64,000 nucleotides of DNA from Anderseniella sp039978075 (GCA_039978075.1 JBDWCA010000002.1:930001-994000), one strand, 5' to 3'. Counted from the first letter of the stretch, positions 9,134-18,253 are shown. A program made the numbers and translations. Notes: a model not told the origin generated them from the letters alone.

Positions 9134-9272
9134 TTGAGGTGGATGGCATATGCTTTTGAGTCGGCAGCCATTTCAGTGGATAGTGGACGCGATTGTCGTC
9201 AGCGGGCTTTGGTCTTCGACAATAGTCAGGCTAAGATGTATTTACCGTGGGTAAGTTACAGAGAGAGTTGCG

Positions 9273-12200
9273 ATGCCATTTTGGCGGTTAACGGTTGCAG
9301 CATTGGTCGGCGTTTGCATGACCCTGATCGTAAGCACGGCTGGTGTCCTGGCGCAGGATGCCGGCAAAGTCGTGCGCGCCGATTTTTCAGCCAGCCATAT
9401 CGATGTTGTGCCGTTTCTCGGCGCTGTTCAGAGCGACAACAAGCAGGTTGCGGTCCAGCTGCCCGCAAACGCTGCCGGCCAAACCGAAAGCATGAATTTG
9501 CAGGCAACAGGCGCCGGACCGCAATATCGATGGGCCATATTCACGACCGCCAACCCCTCGGCAATTGAAAGGGAGCTGGTAATTGACGCCGCAAGACAGT
9601 CGTTCCCCGGATCAGGAATTGTGTCGCCGTCATATTCCAGCAGCCGTATTTCGGCCGCCTCGTCTTCTCGAAGTGTGACACTGCGCCGGTTGAACATACC
9701 GGACCGTGACGCGTTTGCCTTTACCGTGCCGCCGAACACCAGTCTTACCGTCGCGCTGGAACTGTCAGAGGTCGGTGTTTCAGGCGTCAGGCTCTGGCAG
9801 CGTTCAGCATTTGATCACAATGCCTATCGGCAGGCATTATATCGCGGCATCGTGCTGGGAATGGCGATGCTGGCGGTGGTGGTCATTACCTGTCTGGTGC
9901 TGTTGTCACCACAGATCGTGTTTCCACTGTCGATGATTTTCGCCGTGCCTGCCGTGGGGTTCATCACCCTGGAGACCGGCCAGCTTGAAGCTGCATTGAA
10001 CTCCGTTCTGCCGGTGCTGGTTCCCCGGCATGAAGTGCTCAGTGCCATCATTGAGGCGTTGATGACGGCCGGCGTGATGTTCATGGGCGTCACCATCATG
10101 CGTACCCGGCGTCAACTGCCGACCTTGAGCGGGCTGTTGATTTTTGCCGGCGGGGCCGGTGTCGCTCTTGCCGCCTATGCATTCTTCGAGCCCGTATTGG
10201 TGAAACAGATCGTGCGAATTGGCTTCGCGCTGGGTGTGATCACTGTACTGGTGGCGTCTGCAGTTCTGGCTCATCGCGGTGGCGTGCGGGCAAAATCATC
10301 CAGCATGATCTGGATACTTCTCGGCCTGTGGACGGCTGCCGCGAGCTTTATTGCAATTGCCCGCCCGCCCAGTGAACTTGCCTCTCCGGTTCTGGTTGGC
10401 GGTCTGGCGCTGGTGCTGGTGGCGCTGGCATTCGTCCTGGCCTATTTCGCTTTTTCCAGTGCACTGAACCCGGAACAGGACACGCTGGAAGCCGAACGCA
10501 ATGCGCTCGCGCTGGCCAGTGCGTCCCAGGTCGTTTGGGATTACGAACCGGGTGACAACTCGTTTTTCGTCGGCGCCGAGCTGGAAAAGGTGCTGGGTTA
10601 TGAAGAAGACAGCCTCGACAACACAGATCCGAAGTCCTGGTTGACTTTGATACATCCCAACGACCACAACGCCTATTTTGCCGCTCTGGAAGTGGCGAAA
10701 CTGCGCGGTAATCAGCACTTTGAACAGCAATTGCGTGTACGTCATGCCGATGGCCGCTATCGCTGGTACACGCTGAAGGGCAGCTCCCTGCCGAACGGTT
10801 CAGAGACGGGATTGCGCCTGACAGGTGTGCTGACTGATGCATCGCAACAGCGTAACTCGCAAAATCGCCTGTTGTCCGATGCCATTTTCGATGTGGTTAC
10901 CGGCCTGCCCAACTACGCGCTTTATCTTGATCGGCTGTCACAAGCCACCAAGCGGGCGATCGCCAATGATGACCTGCAGCTCAATATCGTGATTGTCGAT
11001 ATTGACCGCTTCAACGTGGTCAATGACCGGCTCGGCCAGGAAATTGGTGACAGCCTCCTGAAGACCATTTCGCGGCGCATTGAAAAACTGTTGCCGGAGA
11101 CCAGCAGTCTTGCCCGGATGCCCGGTGACCAGTTCGCCATTATTCATGAGACGTCATCTGATCAGGACGCAATGGAAACAGCGATTATTTTCGTGGATCA
11201 GGTCCGCCATGCTGTCTCCCAGCCTGTAAGGGTGCCGCCGAACGAGATTTACCTCACCTGTTGCGTCGGTGTCGCACACTGGAACCCGGAAATGGAAGGT
11301 GCAGACGTCCTGCACAGGTGCGCCGACACTGCATTGTTTGACGCGAAGATGCGCGGCAAGGACAAGGTTGCTTTCTACAAGCCCGGAATGGTGCAGGAAA
11401 CAACATCTACCGCACTGAGTGTTGAAGACCTGCAGGAAGCGCTTCAGGAACGCCGCTTTGAGCTCCTGTACCAGCCGATCATGCGGTTATCTGATCGTCA
11501 GCTGGCCGGGTTTGAGGCGCTGGTTCGTTTGCGCACGGCCAACGGCGAAGTTCTTGAACCTTCCGGCTTTCTTCCGCTGGCGGAACGCTCCGGCCTGATT
11601 GGAGATATCGGAGCATTCGTGTTGTCTGAAGCAGCCCGCCAGTTAGGTGTGTGGCAGCGGATGTTTACCCCGGCGCAGCCGGTTTTTGTTTCGGTCAACG
11701 TGTCGTCTTCCCAGTTGACCGGCCCGCGCCTTTTACATCTTGCGCGAACGGTATTGTCGCGCGAGGAACTCGCGCCCGGCACTTTGAAGCTGGAAGTCAC
11801 CGAGACAATGGTGATGGAAAACCCGGAGTTGTCGCTGCAAATGCTCGAACGGCTGAAAGCGCTGGGCATCGGGCTTTCATGTGATGATTTCGGGACCGGC
11901 TATTCGTCATTGTCGTATTTGAGGCGCTTGCCATTTGACACCATCAAGGTGGACCGCTCTTTCCTGCAGGCCGGTCTTGAAACGGATCGCGGGTCGGTGA
12001 TCCTGGACGCCATCATTCTGCTGGCTCATGACCTTGGTCTGCAGGTGGTGGCAGAAGGTGTCGAGACGCGGGATCAGCTTAACCATCTGATCACGCTGGA
12101 ATGTGACCTGGCGCAGGGTTTTCTGATCGGTGAACCGATCGATGCCCAGCAGGTGCTTGCAGCTCTTGGCGCACCGTCGCGTGATATGTCATCAAGCCAG

Positions 12201-13082
12201 TCCGGCATTGCATCCTTGTGGAACCGTCTGACGCGCCGGCAGCCGGTTGTACCGCCTGCATCCATTTCGGTGGAGCCTGAGCCCGAGCCTGAAGCGGAAA
12301 GCCTGGCACCATGGTCACCATATGACTTCCACCCCGCTCCATGGGCACCGCGGGTTGCAAATATGACTTTCGAGCAACCGGCAATCGAGGGACCGCAAGA
12401 GCCTGAGCATTCTGCAGAAGATGAGGTGACAGGCGAAGAGCCCTCACCGATCGATTACCCGGAACGTGGTCAACAGACGACCGAAGCTGACCTGGAAACA
12501 GTGTCCCGGCAGGTCAAGGACGCGCTGGCAGGGATCGCTGAAACTCCGGCGGCTACACCGGCGGCATCAAGGCCAATCCCGCCTTTGGCGCCGGTGACGG
12601 CAAAAAGGCCTGCAGCGGAAATAAGACCGGTGCCCAAGGTCGATCCTGCGCCTGTGGCGCCACCTGCGGCAGAACCGAAGCCATCACCAAGACCGGAACC
12701 CGCGCCGGCGGCAAAAAAGGTGGCAGATCCAGTGCCTGCGCCAGCAAAGGAACCTGCGAAAGCATCCAAACCGTCTGTTGCTGATCCGGTTCCGGAGAAG
12801 CCGCAACCGGTCTCCGACAAACAGCCGGAAGCGCAAAACACACGTCAAAAGGGATCTGAAAAATCGGACGCCCCGGCTGTTGAGAAACCGGTGGCGGCTA
12901 AAACCACAAATGGTGCCGCCAACGTCCGGCGAGACACAACGGAAACTGCCTCGCCGTGCAAGCCCAGGGCCCAGGACAAGCCCAAGAAAACCAGATCAGC
13001 CAGAAAGCAGCCTGCGAAAAAAGCCGCGGCCAGAAAAAAACGCAGCGTGGCGAAAAAGGCCAAGGGAACCAATGCGGCCTAG
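9273..13082 (+). CDS. membrane PAS-GGDEF-EAL signalling protein with long basic C-terminal tail
   Basis: This 1269-aa protein starts with a signal peptide (about residues 1-28), a periplasmic sensor region to about 185 and a block of some seven membrane spans (about 190-405). A PAS domain (about 415-525) and a GGDEF-like domain follow; the GGDEF motif has decayed to P617-G-D-Q-F, so cyclase activity is unlikely. The EAL domain (about 705-960) keeps E748-A-L, D871-D-F-G-T-G, K892 and E928/E931, and so should hydrolyse cyclic di-GMP. After about residue 985 comes a Pro/Ala/Glu-rich tail ending in a Lys/Ala-rich segment like histone H1. Its TAG stop lies inside a short repeat fragment. The input signal is unknown. 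Confidence 0.92.
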   Translation: MPFWRLTVAALVGVCMTLIVSTAGVLAQDAGKVVRADFSASHIDVVPFLGAVQSDNKQVAVQLPANAAGQTESMNLQATGAGPQYRWAIFTTANPSAIERELVIDAARQSFPGSGIVSPSYSSSRISAASSSRSVTLRRLNIPDRDAFAFTVPPNTSLTVALELSEVGVSGVRLWQRSAFDHNAYRQALYRGIVLGMAMLAVVVITCLVLLSPQIVFPLSMIFAVPAVGFITLETGQLEAALNSVLPVLVPRHEVLSAIIEALMTAGVMFMGVTIMRTRRQLPTLSGLLIFAGGAGVALAAYAFFEPVLVKQIVRIGFALGVITVLVASAVLAHRGGVRAKSSSMIWILLGLWTAAASFIAIARPPSELASPVLVGGLALVLVALAFVLAYFAFSSALNPEQDTLEAERNALALASASQVVWDYEPGDNSFFVGAELEKVLGYEEDSLDNTDPKSWLTLIHPNDHNAYFAALEVAKLRGNQHFEQQLRVRHADGRYRWYTLKGSSLPNGSETGLRLTGVLTDASQQRNSQNRLLSDAIFDVVTGLPNYALYLDRLSQATKRAIANDDLQLNIVIVDIDRFNVVNDRLGQEIGDSLLKTISRRIEKLLPETSSLARMPGDQFAIIHETSSDQDAMETAIIFVDQVRHAVSQPVRVPPNEIYLTCCVGVAHWNPEMEGADVLHRCADTALFDAKMRGKDKVAFYKPGMVQETTSTALSVEDLQEALQERRFELLYQPIMRLSDRQLAGFEALVRLRTANGEVLEPSGFLPLAERSGLIGDIGAFVLSEAARQLGVWQRMFTPAQPVFVSVNVSSSQLTGPRLLHLARTVLSREELAPGTLKLEVTETMVMENPELSLQMLERLKALGIGLSCDDFGTGYSSLSYLRRLPFDTIKVDRSFLQAGLETDRGSVILDAIILLAHDLGLQVVAEGVETRDQLNHLITLECDLAQGFLIGEPIDAQQVLAALGAPSRDMSSSQSGIASLWNRLTRRQPVVPPASISVEPEPEPEAESLAPWSPYDFHPAPWAPRVANMTFEQPAIEGPQEPEHSAEDEVTGEEPSPIDYPERGQQTTEADLETVSRQVKDALAGIAETPAATPAASRPIPPLAPVTAKRPAAEIRPVPKVDPAPVAPPAAEPKPSPRPEPAPAAKKVADPVPAPAKEPAKASKPSVADPVPEKPQPVSDKQPEAQNTRQKGSEKSDAPAVEKPVAAKTTNGAANVRRDTTETASPCKPRAQDKPKKTRSARKQPAKKAAARKKRSVAKKAKGTNAA

Positions 13083-13105
13083 AGCAACATGGATTCAAGT
13101 GAACT
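13079..13105 (+). repeat. fragment of the 95-bp two-hairpin repeat
   Basis: These 27 bases match the first 27 of the repeat copy at 40437 onward with about five differences, sharing CTAGAGC-ACATGG-TTCAA-TGAA. The stop codon TAG of the upstream gene is the first part of the match. The similarity ends abruptly at about 13105. Confidence 0.55.
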
Positions 13106-13116
13106 CGCCAAACATG

Positions 13117-13704
13117 TCAGGCGTTGCCGAAATGGCCGCCTGACAACATGGCTTCGCTGATCCCGATTTGGGCGAGGGCTGACTGGTATTTTGCGTCGAG
13201 GTCACTGTCGAACAGCAATCTTTCATCGGCTTCGCAGTGCAACCATCCGTTTTGACGAATTTCGCTTTCCAGTTGTCCCGGACCCCAACCGGTATAGCCC
13301 AGTGCCAGAAGTGATTTGCGCGGCCCTTCGCCACGCGCGATTGCCCGCAATACATCCAGTGTCGCCGTCAATCCGATATTGCTGTCGACACCCAACGTAC
13401 TTTCTGCACTGAAATAATCCCTTGAGTGCAGGACAAAGCCACGACTGGTCTCGACAGGCCCTCCTTGCAGCACGCGTGTTTCAGCAATGCTTTCCGGCAG
13501 GCGAATTGAATTGTCATTGTCGACCAGGTCAAGGCGCTCCAGAAGCCCGCCGAATGACAGGCTGTCGACCTCATGATTGACCACCAGCCCCATTGCCCCA
13601 TCCCCGGAATGGGCACACACGAATATGACGGCCCGTTCAAATCGGTCGTCTCCGATGCCGGGCATTGCAATCAACATCTTGCCGTCGAGATATTGCTCAG
13701 TCAT
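13117..13704 (-). CDS. YqgE/AlgH family protein (UPF0301)
   Basis: The 195-aa protein shows the family pattern: LDGKMLIAMPGIGDDRFERAV near the start, then CAHSGDGAMGLVVN, GGPVETSRGFVLHS and GYTGWGPGQLESEI. Members are widespread and structurally known, but their role is unclear; AlgH was named from alginate regulation in Pseudomonas. The frame is open to 13749, but the ATG at 13704 (MTEQYLDGK) starts the conserved part. It converges on the EAL gene with 34 bases between the stops. Confidence 0.92.
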   Translation of the reverse strand: MTEQYLDGKMLIAMPGIGDDRFERAVIFVCAHSGDGAMGLVVNHEVDSLSFGGLLERLDLVDNDNSIRLPESIAETRVLQGGPVETSRGFVLHSRDYFSAESTLGVDSNIGLTATLDVLRAIARGEGPRKSLLALGYTGWGPGQLESEIRQNGWLHCEADERLLFDSDLDAKYQSALAQIGISEAMLSGGHFGNA

Positions 13705-13848
13705 CCGGGTTCTGACCCCACGTTGGTGTGCTGATGCAAAGAATAGCACCTGTAAGGAGCTTCGGGCAAATGTCCATGTGTCGGTTCTCGCATTAATTTG
13801 ATAGCGGTTTAATGGCAGTGATACTGAATTTGCTGTTAGAAAGGTGCC

Positions 13849-14685
13849 ATGAAAATAGTTCGCAACATCATCCGGCTGGCACTGCTCGGCGCGGCCCTTG
13901 TTTCAGTATCGACGCTGGCGAATGCGGGCGATGAGCCAACACGGGAGTTTTCATCGCCCTATACATCTTTGCGGCTGATGAATGCGGGCGAGCAGGCAGG
14001 CGTCTGGCACAGCGGTGTTTACATCACCATGCAGAAAGGCTGGAAGACCTACTGGCGGGTGCCGGGTGATGGTGGCGTGCCGCCCAGTTTCGACTGGTCG
14101 GGATCCGAGAATGTTGCAACCGCAAAAGTGATGATGCCCCTGCCACATCGCTTCACCGACGAAAACGGCGAAGGTATCGGCTACAAGACGGAAGTGGTTT
14201 TCCCGGTCGATGTCAAACCGCAAGATCCGTCCAGGCCCGCCATGCTGGACCTGAAAATATTCTATGCGGTGTGCAACGATATCTGCGTTCCTGTGCAGGC
14301 ACGGGTAAAGGTCGGTATTGATGCGGGCACTGTGTCGGCTGCCGACAAATTCCGCCTCCGGGTTGCGCGTGCAGCCGTGCCGGTCAAAACCGATGCGGGC
14401 AGGCTTGCTGTTACCTCGCTCAGGCAGGTTGAGACGGGTGGAAAATTTGCGCTTGAGGTCTCACTGAAAGGCATCAGATCACCCGCAGACGCAGATATTT
14501 TTGTTGAGGCAGCCGGCAATTCCTATTTTCGCAAACCTGAAATGGTCAACCAGTCAGGCGACATCGGTACATGGCGGATTGCAGTAGATAATTACGGCGA
14601 TGCAGTTTCACTGGCCGGAAAATCCATCCGGCTGACCATCGCGGACGGCGACACGGGCCTTGTCCACGAAGGTGTGCTGCAGTAG
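13849..14685 (+). CDS. stand-alone DsbD N-terminal (alpha)-type periplasmic domain protein
   Basis: A signal peptide (about residues 1-26, ending LANAG) leads into a domain like the N-terminal part of DsbD, the protein that passes reductant to periplasmic thiols. The Cys pair C142-x3-C146 in AVCNDICVPV is the redox pair of that domain, and WKTYWRVPGDGGVPP is a typical early motif. The 278-aa product lacks the membrane and C-terminal thioredoxin parts of full DsbD. It lies 63 bases upstream of a peroxiredoxin gene, which supports a redox role. Its electron donor is unknown. Confidence 0.88.
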   Translation: MKIVRNIIRLALLGAALVSVSTLANAGDEPTREFSSPYTSLRLMNAGEQAGVWHSGVYITMQKGWKTYWRVPGDGGVPPSFDWSGSENVATAKVMMPLPHRFTDENGEGIGYKTEVVFPVDVKPQDPSRPAMLDLKIFYAVCNDICVPVQARVKVGIDAGTVSAADKFRLRVARAAVPVKTDAGRLAVTSLRQVETGGKFALEVSLKGIRSPADADIFVEAAGNSYFRKPEMVNQSGDIGTWRIAVDNYGDAVSLAGKSIRLTIADGDTGLVHEGVLQ

Positions 14686-14748
14686 ACCTATGGCTCTTAT
14701 CCAGATACTGCATGTCTTTCTGATACCCTTTAATCAAGTGAGTGATCC

Positions 14749-15234
14749 ATGAGCATTTCTGTTGGCGATAAACTGCCTGAAGCAACCTTCACGACAATGA
14801 CCGCTGAAGGACCTACCCAGATGACCACGGCGGATGTGTTTGGCGGTCGCAAGGTCGTCCTGTTTGCCGTGCCGGGCGCTTTTACGCCCACCTGCCACAT
14901 GAAACACCTGCCGGGATTTGTCACTCATGCCGCCGACCTGAAGGCTAAGGGTGTCGATACCATCGCCTGCGTGTCGGTAAATGACGTGTTTGTGCTGAAT
15001 GCCTGGGCTGACCAGTCCGGCGCGAAGGATGCTGTAACCTTCCTCGCCGACGGCAGTGCCAATTTCACCAAGGCGATCGGCATGGAGCTGGATGCATCCG
15101 GCCTGGGCCTTGGTATTCGCTCGCAACGTTATGCCATGCTGGTGGATGATGGTGAGGTAGCTGTGCTGAATCTTGAAGAGGTACCGAGTTCGGCTGAGGC
15201 GTCCAGCGCCGAGAAAATTCTCGCCGCGCTGTAA
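14749..15234 (+). CDS. peroxiredoxin (Prx5 type)
   Basis: This 161-aa protein reduces hydrogen peroxide or organic peroxides. The peroxidatic cysteine C49 lies in the Prx5 motif VPGAFTPTCHMKHLPGF. The SVNDVFVLNAW segment and the C-terminal end match Prx5 length and fold. The electron donor, glutathione/glutaredoxin or thioredoxin, cannot be told from sequence. A terminator follows, shared with the convergent rnhA gene. Confidence 0.95.
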   Translation: MSISVGDKLPEATFTTMTAEGPTQMTTADVFGGRKVVLFAVPGAFTPTCHMKHLPGFVTHAADLKAKGVDTIACVSVNDVFVLNAWADQSGAKDAVTFLADGSANFTKAIGMELDASGLGLGIRSQRYAMLVDDGEVAVLNLEEVPSSAEASSAEKILAAL

Positions 15235-15260
15235 CAGATACTGATTTACTGTAACAACCC

Positions 15261-15287
15261 AAAAACCCGCACCGAGTGCGGGTTTTT
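15261..15287. terminator. bidirectional rho-independent terminator
   Basis: AAAAACCCGCAC (15261-15272) pairs perfectly with GTGCGGGTTTTT (15276-15287) across a three-base loop. The A-run and T-run let it work for the peroxiredoxin gene (+) and for rnhA (-), whose stop is three bases away. Confidence 0.9.
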
Positions 15288-15289
15288 CT

Positions 15290-15724
15290 TCATTTGTAAG
15301 GTGCCATTCCGGCGCGTGCCAGCTCGTCGGCGCGTTCGTTTTCCGGGTGGCCGGCGTGACCCTTCACCCAATGCCAGTCGATGTCATGCGGCTGCAAAGC
15401 AGCCTGCAGGGCTTGCCACAGTTCCGCATTCTTGACCGGTTTCTTTGCCGCGGTGCGCCAGCCATTGCGCTGCCAGCCCTTGATCCACTTGGTAATGCCG
15501 TCACGCACATATACCGAGTCCGTGTAAACAGCGACCTTGCAGGGCCGTTTCAACGCGTTCAGCGCCTCAATGGCCGCCTGCAATTCCATGCGGTTATTAG
15601 TGGTTTCACTTTCCCCGCCGGACAGTTCCTTACGGGTCTCGCCATGTACGAGAATGGCACCCCAGCCGCCTGGCCCGGGGTTTCCCGAACAGGCGCCGTC
15701 AGTGTAGATGGTGACGTCAGTCAA
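15290..15724 (-). CDS. rnhA: ribonuclease HI
   Basis: RNase HI cleaves RNA in RNA:DNA hybrids. The 144-aa protein has the four acidic metal ligands in their usual settings: YTDGACSGNPGPGGWGA, TTNNRMELQA, VYTDSVYV and ERADELAR, along with the basic region KGWQRNGWRTAAKKPVKN. It starts 26 bases after the ispH stop and is probably co-transcribed with it. Confidence 0.98.
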   Translation of the reverse strand: MTDVTIYTDGACSGNPGPGGWGAILVHGETRKELSGGESETTNNRMELQAAIEALNALKRPCKVAVYTDSVYVRDGITKWIKGWQRNGWRTAAKKPVKNAELWQALQAALQPHDIDWHWVKGHAGHPENERADELARAGMAPYK

Positions 15725-15750
15725 GTGGGCTTAGCCTTGTCTTGCGAGCA

Positions 15751-16740
15751 TCATGATGCAGCACGCACAGGTGCGCCCGGTTCACCTTCGCGGCGCAGTT
15801 GGCGCGGCAGTTTGAACTCGACGTTCTCATCCCTGGTCTTGACGGTTTCAACAATCACATTGAACCGCTCGCGGAACGCGTCGACCACTTCGTTGACCAG
15901 CACTTCCGGTGCAGAGGCACCGGCTGTAATGCCCAGCGTCTTGATGCCGTCCATGACCGACCAGTCGATTTCAGACGCCCGCTGTACCAGCATCGACCGG
16001 CCGCATCCCGCAGTCTTGGCAACTTCAACCAGGCGCTGTGAATTGGAGCTGTTTGGTGCGCCAACCACTAAAACCATGTCGCATTTGTCTGCAATCGACT
16101 TGACTGATTCCTGGCGATTGGTGGTGGCGTAGCAGATGTCTTCCTTGTGCGGTCCGTGAATGCTCGGGAATTTCTTCTCCAGGGCCTGGATGATGCCGCG
16201 GGTGTCGTCGACCGACAGTGTGGTCTGGGTTATGTAGGCCAGCTTGTCGGCATCCTTCGGCGTGAACGCTGCGACGTCCGCCTCGTCCTCCACCAGTGTG
16301 ATGGCACCGTCCGGCAGTTGTCCCATGGTGCCGATGACTTCAGGGTGACCGGCATGGCCGATCAGCACGATCTCGTATCCATCCTGGAAGTGGCGTGATG
16401 CTTCCATGTGGACCTTGGAGACCAGCGGGCAGGTTGCATCGAGATAGAACATGTTGCGGGTCTTGGCGGCTTCAGGCACAGATTTGGGTACACCGTGGGC
16501 AGAAAAGATCACCGGACGGTCGCCGTCAGGCACTTCATCCAGCTCTTCCACGAAGATGGCGCCTTTCTGTTTCAGGTCCTCCACGACGTATTTGTTGTGA
16601 ACGATCTCATGGCGCACATAGACAGGCTTTCCGTGCAACTCCAGGGCGCGTTCAACGATATCGATGGCGCGCACCACGCCGGCACAAAAGCCGCGCGGGG
16701 CTGCAAGATAAACCTTAAGGTCGGGAAGCTGGTTGGTCAT
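15751..16740 (-). CDS. ispH: 4-hydroxy-3-methylbut-2-enyl diphosphate reductase
   Basis: IspH (LytB) makes IPP and DMAPP in the last step of the MEP pathway. The three iron-sulfur cysteines are in APRGFCAGVVRA, LDATCPLVSKVH and EDICYATTNRQ; the catalytic Glu region and the SNSQRLVEVA segment are also present. The frame is open to 16911, but the ATG at 16740 (MTNQLPDLKVYLAAPRGFC) gives a normal 329 aa. ispE lies elsewhere in this window, at 47 kb. rnhA follows closely on the same strand. Confidence 0.97.
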   Translation of the reverse strand: MTNQLPDLKVYLAAPRGFCAGVVRAIDIVERALELHGKPVYVRHEIVHNKYVVEDLKQKGAIFVEELDEVPDGDRPVIFSAHGVPKSVPEAAKTRNMFYLDATCPLVSKVHMEASRHFQDGYEIVLIGHAGHPEVIGTMGQLPDGAITLVEDEADVAAFTPKDADKLAYITQTTLSVDDTRGIIQALEKKFPSIHGPHKEDICYATTNRQESVKSIADKCDMVLVVGAPNSSNSQRLVEVAKTAGCGRSMLVQRASEIDWSVMDGIKTLGITAGASAPEVLVNEVVDAFRERFNVIVETVKTRDENVEFKLPRQLRREGEPGAPVRAAS

Positions 16741-16850
16741 GGCCACTGGTTCCGTTTCAAAGCAGAGACAATATGTTGATGTACATGGGAGGTCACAGGC
16801 AGTGTTGTCAAGTTTCCCTCTGGTCGCAGACCGCATGATTTGGTGGTCAG

Positions 16851-16891
16851 TATAAAACAAGCCCCCGTACCTTACAAAAAGGCCGGGGGCT
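16851..16891 (-). terminator. terminator after the ATP synthase F0 operon
   Basis: AGCCCCCG (16860-16867) pairs with CGGGGGCT (16884-16891); on the minus strand it is followed by TTGTTTT. It lies between the atpF stop and ispH. Confidence 0.75.
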
Positions 16892-16928
16892 CGACTATTC
16901 GATGCGGGCAAACCTGATAGAGATTAGT

Positions 16929-17414
16929 CTAGTTCAGCTGTTTGCGGACTGCTGCAATGGACTCGTCGATAAGGCCTGATGCCGTAGTACCCTTGACCTC
17001 GGCTCCGAGTACCCGGGTTGCAGCTTCAACCGCAAGATCAGCCGCTGCAGCACGCACATCCTTGACGGCGGCCACCTCTGCCATGGCGATCTTCTGTTCA
17101 GCCAGACGACTGCGGCGCTCGATCTGTTCCTGCATCTTGCGGCGGGCTTCCTCGCCGTAGATCTCAGCTTCACGCTTGGCCTGCGCAACGATCTTTTCAG
17201 CGTCGGCTTCGGCTTCAATCTTCTTGCGCTCGTAATCAGCCAGAACGGCTTGCGCTTCTTCACGCAGGCGCTTGGCCTCGTCCAGTTCGTGCTGGATGGC
17301 ATCAGCCCGCTCGTCTAGCGCCTTGCCAGCCATGCCCGGTACTTTCAGATATACCAGCAGGACAAGAAACAGGACGAAGGAAACACCGACCCAGAAATCA
17401 GGTTGACTTAACAT
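16929..17414 (-). CDS. atpF: F0F1 ATP synthase subunit b
   Basis: The 161-aa protein has one N-terminal membrane span (about residues 7-25) and then a long charged helix rich in Ala, Glu, Lys and Arg, the stator stalk. It is the last gene of the F0 operon and forms a heterodimer with the b' subunit encoded just upstream, the arrangement in photosynthetic and many other alphaproteobacteria. The start is an ATG ten bases after the atpG stop. Confidence 0.95.
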   Translation of the reverse strand: MLSQPDFWVGVSFVLFLVLLVYLKVPGMAGKALDERADAIQHELDEAKRLREEAQAVLADYERKKIEAEADAEKIVAQAKREAEIYGEEARRKMQEQIERRSRLAEQKIAMAEVAAVKDVRAAAADLAVEAATRVLGAEVKGTTASGLIDESIAAVRKQLN

Positions 17415-17423
17415 GGCTTGATC

Positions 17424-17909
17424 CTAACCCTTTGCAGCGGACGATACCGCCGACGAAATTGCCGCTTTCGTGGGCTTCTTGCCGAGAAGTTCTGTGACGA
17501 TGGCTTCCGTGGTATCCTGGGCAATGCCGGTTACCTGCGCCATGGCCGCATCACGTGTCTTGGCAATTGAAACTTCTGCTTCAGCCAGCTTCTTCGCCAG
17601 CCTTTCGTCAAGTGCAGCGGCTTCCTTGTTGATTTCAGCGGTCATCTGAGCACGGTTTTCGCTCACGATGGCATGGGCATTGGCACGTGCTTCCGCAAGG
17701 GCTGCCTCATAGGTTTCGATGGCTTTTTCGGTATCTTCCTTTAGCCGCGAGGCTTCAGCAACATCAGCGGCGATGCGGCCGTGACGCTGTTCAATCACGC
17801 TGCCGATCTTGGGAATCGCCAGGCGTGAAATGATGAAGTAAAGCGCACCAAAGGTAATCGCCAGCCAGATAAGCTGTGGCAGAAAATCTGCTACAATAAG
17901 TTGCGGCAT
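17424..17909 (-). CDS. atpG: F0F1 ATP synthase subunit b'
   Basis: This 161-aa b-type subunit has the b' N-terminus MPQLIVADFLPQLIWLAITF with a membrane span, then a long stalk helix (RLKEDTEKAIETYEAAL...). It pairs with subunit b to form the peripheral stalk. The frame is open to 17936, but the ATG at 17909 matches the standard start. The symbol atpG is that used for b' in alphaproteobacteria, not for the gamma subunit. Confidence 0.93.
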   Translation of the reverse strand: MPQLIVADFLPQLIWLAITFGALYFIISRLAIPKIGSVIEQRHGRIAADVAEASRLKEDTEKAIETYEAALAEARANAHAIVSENRAQMTAEINKEAAALDERLAKKLAEAEVSIAKTRDAAMAQVTGIAQDTTEAIVTELLGKKPTKAAISSAVSSAAKG

Positions 17910-18025
17910 GATGCCGGTCTCCTGTCTGACCGCCAATCGGGGCGGCAGGTGGATTTGCCAGTCTCAATCGCAAAAATCCGCCGGTGCGGAAAACCCGCAA
18001 ATCCGGCGAGATCAATGACGAATGA

Positions 18026-18253
18026 CTAGACGCCGAACAGCAGGATGAAGCTGATCAGCAGGCCGAACAGGCCGGTTGCTTCTGCAAGCGCGAAGCCGAT
18101 GAACAGGTTGGTGCGCTGGCTGTCAGCGGCTGCCGGGTTGCGAAGTGCACCCTGCAGATAGCTGCCGAAGATGTTACCAATACCAACACCGGCACCGGCC
18201 ATTGCAACAGCGGCGATACCTGCGCCGATCAGTTTTGCTGCTTCAGGTTCCAT
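18026..18253 (-). CDS. atpE: F0F1 ATP synthase subunit c
   Basis: This 75-aa proteolipid has two membrane helices joined by a polar loop (LQGALRNPAAAD, with the conserved Arg-x-Pro). The proton-binding Glu is in FALAEATGLFGLLI in the second helix. The first helix has the Gly/Ala motif AMAGAGVGIGNIF that packs the c-ring. It lies between atpB and atpG. Confidence 0.98.
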   Translation of the reverse strand: MEPEAAKLIGAGIAAVAMAGAGVGIGNIFGSYLQGALRNPAAADSQRTNLFIGFALAEATGLFGLLISFILLFGV

